From the NCBI GenBank assembly GCA_030149995.1, contig JASLGV010000036.1, positions 1 through 6,465 on the forward strand: a stretch of 6,465 nucleotides of DNA, written 5' to 3'. Below, piece after piece: positions 6,370-6,465 of the stretch. A model generated the notes under the pieces. That model made no database searches and was not told where the DNA came from. It saw only the letters and a program-made list of their open reading frames with translations. Positions within the stretch are counted from its first letter, which is position 1, and every line of letters starts with the position of its first letter. Source of the stretch: Pedobacter sp. Its GTDB lineage: Bacteria > Bacteroidota > Bacteroidia > Sphingobacteriales > Sphingobacteriaceae. The position numbers and the translations under genes are program-made.

Positions 6370-6465
6370 ATGCTGGATAAATTAGATTTTAAAAAGAAAC
6401 AGTTATTGTTAGCTGCAGCTGCTTTGTTACTGCTTTACATTGCTTATAAGTTATCTTTTAAACAC
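6370..6465 (+). CDS. probable GspM/PilO-like inner-membrane protein, N-terminal 32 codons only
   Basis: An ATG at 6370-6372 follows the upstream TAA (6367-6369) directly and the frame stays open to the window end. The visible 32 residues are a short charged cytoplasmic tail (MLDKLDFKKK) followed by a hydrophobic helix (QLLLAAAALLLLYIAYKLSF). This topology and the position right after a GspL/PilN-like gene are what is expected of GspM or PilO, the partners of GspL and PilN. There is not enough sequence to see the periplasmic domain, so the identity is inferred from gene order and could be wrong; any small bitopic platform protein would look the same here. Confidence 0.6.
   Translation, partial: MLDKLDFKKKQLLLAAAALLLLYIAYKLSFKH

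Larger units (their letters stand above)
1..6465 (+). other. single tightly coupled operon: three tail-fibre-like genes plus type II secretion/type IV pilus-like core
   Basis: Seven co-directional genes meet at six junctions: 8-base overlap (140-147), 4-base overlap (985-988), 1-base gap (1780), 0-base gap (3217/3218), 1-base overlap (5176) and 0-base gap (6369/6370). None leaves room for a terminator or promoter between genes, and none has a GGAGG-type motif before its start. Transcription should therefore begin upstream of base 1 and run past the window end. Re-initiation at the stop codon probably sets the relative yields of the proteins. I infer a shared transcript; the sequence shows only the layout. 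Confidence 0.8.

Overview
The window is a densely packed, single-strand stretch of bacterial chromosome, probably from the Bacteroidota and most likely Sphingobacteriales (Pedobacter or Mucilaginibacter-like). The evidence is the AT-leaning codon use, the lack of Shine-Dalgarno motifs before the starts, and a C-terminal module (VGIGTTxPxEKLSVNGKIRAHEIKVE then WPDYVF) that is very common in surface or secreted proteins of that phylum. The taxonomic call rests on recalled family patterns, not on a search.

Seven genes lie on the + strand with no real intergenic space; every junction is between an 8-base overlap and a 1-base gap. Region 1 (1-1779) holds three tandem paralogues: the C-terminal tail of one (1-147) and two complete secreted proteins (140-988, 985-1779). 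The two complete genes have different N-terminal halves but nearly the same C-terminal cassette of VGIGT repeat, WPDYVF block and terminal coiled coil; the fragment matches only its coiled-coil end. Region 2 (1781-6465) encodes the core of a type II secretion / type IV pilus-like machine: a GspE/PilB-type assembly ATPase (1781-3217), a GspD/PilQ-type outer-membrane secretin (3218-5176), a GspL or PilM-PilN-like inner-membrane platform protein (5176-6369) and the first 32 codons of a probable GspM/PilO-like protein (6370-6465 and beyond).

Read as one operon, the machine would work like this: the ATPase in the cytoplasm powers assembly of a pseudopilus or pilus on the GspL/GspM-like platform, and the secretin forms the outer-membrane exit. 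Pseudopilins, the GspF/PilC platform protein and the prepilin peptidase are not in the window and are expected downstream or elsewhere. The most interesting point is that phage-tail-fibre-like, coiled-coil, probably oligomeric exported proteins are start-stop coupled to this machine. That makes them candidate substrates or surface or tip components, but only by inference from gene order. No RNA gene, CRISPR, mobile element, terminator or convincing promoter was seen, and no stretch over 300 bases lacks a gene.
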